This document shows positions 5,628 to 6,476 of a stretch of 6,476 nt of DNA, one piece after another. Made by a program: the position numbers and the translations under genes. Under the pieces are notes generated by a model, which saw only the letters and a program-made list of their open reading frames with translations, made no database searches and was not told where the DNA came from. The stretch is from Waddliaceae bacterium (GTDB lineage: Bacteria; Chlamydiota; Chlamydiia; Chlamydiales; SLOH01), in assembly GCA_007132595.1 (NCBI GenBank), contig SLOH01000090.1:1-6476 (forward strand), written 5' to 3'. Position 1 is the stretch's first letter. Each line of letters opens with the position of its first letter.

Positions 5628-6476
5628 CTACGGGGCCCAGATCGTCTTCCAAAGCGCATCCATCTTCCCTTTTTGCTCCTCTGTTAGGTCGTGGAAAATA
5701 CAGAAACAGTCGCGATTTTTTGTAAACGCGGAGTAGGTCCAGTTTGCCGAGCCGTTAATTAAAGTATCGCCATCGATATAGCAAAATTTATAATGGTGAA
5801 GGTGACTTCCCGCGCTTGCTCGCGTGCATACGCCCCTACTTTCAAGCAGTCTCATGATTTTTGCGCTTGTCGCTCTCGCTGAGTTGCTATCGATGACAAC
5901 CTGCACATCGACACCTCTTGCGTGCGCCTTTGTCACCGCGAGTGCAAGATCTTCTCTTGTCCACGTAAACATCGCAATCCGAATGGTTTTTTTTGCCGAT
6001 TCGATCATCTCTATAATGGAGTGCACAGCGTGGTTATCTTCGGGCAGATGGCAGAGCGTTATTTTTTGACCACCAACGCCAAGCTGCGCCTTTGCCTCTG
6101 CAGCTGTTTGATCACAGATGCTCTTACCTCTTGCGTGGATCTTTTTCGCAAACTCTTCGCTATAACAGCTATGAACCAGATTGCCCTGCGTGTTTAGGCC
6201 ATCGGTTGTCATGTTAGCAGAGCCAAGCAAAACGTATCTTTGATCAATGACAAGCGTCTTTTGGTGCATAATCCCTTTTCCCTTGATTGCGCGCGTCTCC
6301 ACCTGCGGGCCCAGTTTTTGGCTGACCCCGTCAGACGCTTTTGCATCGCAAATTACTGTGACCTCAACTCCGTTTTCTGCCTTCTTACGCAGACTAGAGA
6401 TCACTTTCGGGTCCTTTAATGAGTAGATTAAAAGAACGATAGATTCTTTCGCCGATTCGATTGCAGTGACATGATA
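5628..6476 (-). CDS. Phospholipase D-like protein with two HKD motifs (5'-truncated by window edge)
   Basis: C-terminal 282 residues of a PLD-superfamily phosphodiesterase. The frame stays open to the right edge: it reads through the GTG at 6402-6404 into AIESAKESIVLLIYSLKDPK, a normal PLD lobe start, so that GTG is internal and the true start lies beyond 6476. Counting from that GTG as residue 1, HKD motif 1 is H47-Q-K49-xxxx-D54 followed by GSANMT (61-66), and motif 2 is H204-Y-K206-xxxx-D211 followed by GSANWT (218-223). Both catalytic motifs are intact. The two lobes are related, as each begins with IESAK and continues to an A-x-x-G-V-x-V-x-V segment. Known family activities include cleavage or transfer of phospholipids and cleavage of nucleic acid. 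Chlamydiae carry several PLD-like proteins, some proposed to act on host lipids. No signal peptide can be judged because the N-terminus is missing. It lies upstream of dapL on the same strand, but with a candidate promoter between them. Confidence 0.85.
   Translation of the reverse strand, partial: YHVTAIESAKESIVLLIYSLKDPKVISSLRKKAENGVEVTVICDAKASDGVSQKLGPQVETRAIKGKGIMHQKTLVIDQRYVLLGSANMTTDGLNTQGNLVHSCYSEEFAKKIHARGKSICDQTAAEAKAQLGVGGQKITLCHLPEDNHAVHSIIEMIESAKKTIRIAMFTWTREDLALAVTKAHARGVDVQVVIDSNSARATSAKIMRLLESRGVCTRASAGSHLHHYKFCYIDGDTLINGSANWTYSAFTKNRDCFCIFHDLTEEQKGKMDALWKTIWAP

Noticed and set aside
5824..6197. Two plus-strand open frames inside the PLD-like gene
   Set aside because: Both are antisense to the HKD-containing frame, whose motifs are intact. 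No independent support.
6402..6404. GTG as start of the PLD-like gene
   Set aside because: Upstream codons to the edge encode a typical PLD lobe beginning, so the codon is internal.

Overview
The window looks like a chromosomal segment from a Chlamydia-related bacterium (order Parachlamydiales; a Waddlia/Parachlamydia-type environmental chlamydia is my best guess). The reasons are a short RodZ-like protein ending in a single transmembrane helix, an LL-diaminopimelate aminotransferase (the chlamydial DAP route), a YhgN/MarC membrane protein and a two-HKD phospholipase D-like protein. Base composition is moderate, by eye in the mid-40s % GC. No search could be run, so the taxonomic call is an inference from gene content. 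I see no mobile elements, RNA genes, CRISPR arrays or integration scars, and coding density is very high.

Layout. (1) Positions 1-1412, plus strand: the 3' part of rodZ (its start lies before the window), then 3 nt later a full DUF368 gene, a family shown to include undecaprenyl-phosphate transporters (PopT). A hairpin with a T-run closes this unit and overlaps the stop codon of the converging gene. (2) Positions 1456-2657, minus strand: two tandem MarC-family membrane proteins 5 nt apart. The downstream one is YhgN-like. (3) Positions 2726-4392, plus strand: a calcineurin-like metallophosphoesterase whose stop overlaps the start of a membrane-anchored dual-specificity phosphatase (TAATG). 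The phosphatase resembles PTPMT1, the eukaryotic phosphatidylglycerophosphate phosphatase. (4) Positions 4389-6476, minus strand: a phospholipase D-like gene that runs off the right edge, then dapL. The dapL stop codon and the phosphatase stop codon share one TTAA.

How it fits together. RodZ (MreB partner), DUF368 (recycling of the lipid carrier for peptidoglycan) and DapL (meso-DAP precursor for peptidoglycan) all point to the small, division-linked peptidoglycan of chlamydiae. The PTPMT1-like phosphatase and the PLD-like protein point to phospholipid phosphate chemistry. These are separate transcription units, so the common envelope theme is an observation about neighbourhood and does not demonstrate a system. 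The 68-bp gap between the MarC pair and the phosphoesterase, and the 72-bp gap before dapL, each carry a plausible promoter on the minus strand. No other gap exceeds about 45 bp.

Most of the window is ordinary chlamydial housekeeping. The items most worth a second look are the rodZ-DUF368 pairing, the bacterial PTPMT1-like enzyme coupled to a metallophosphoesterase, and the tandem diverged MarC pair.
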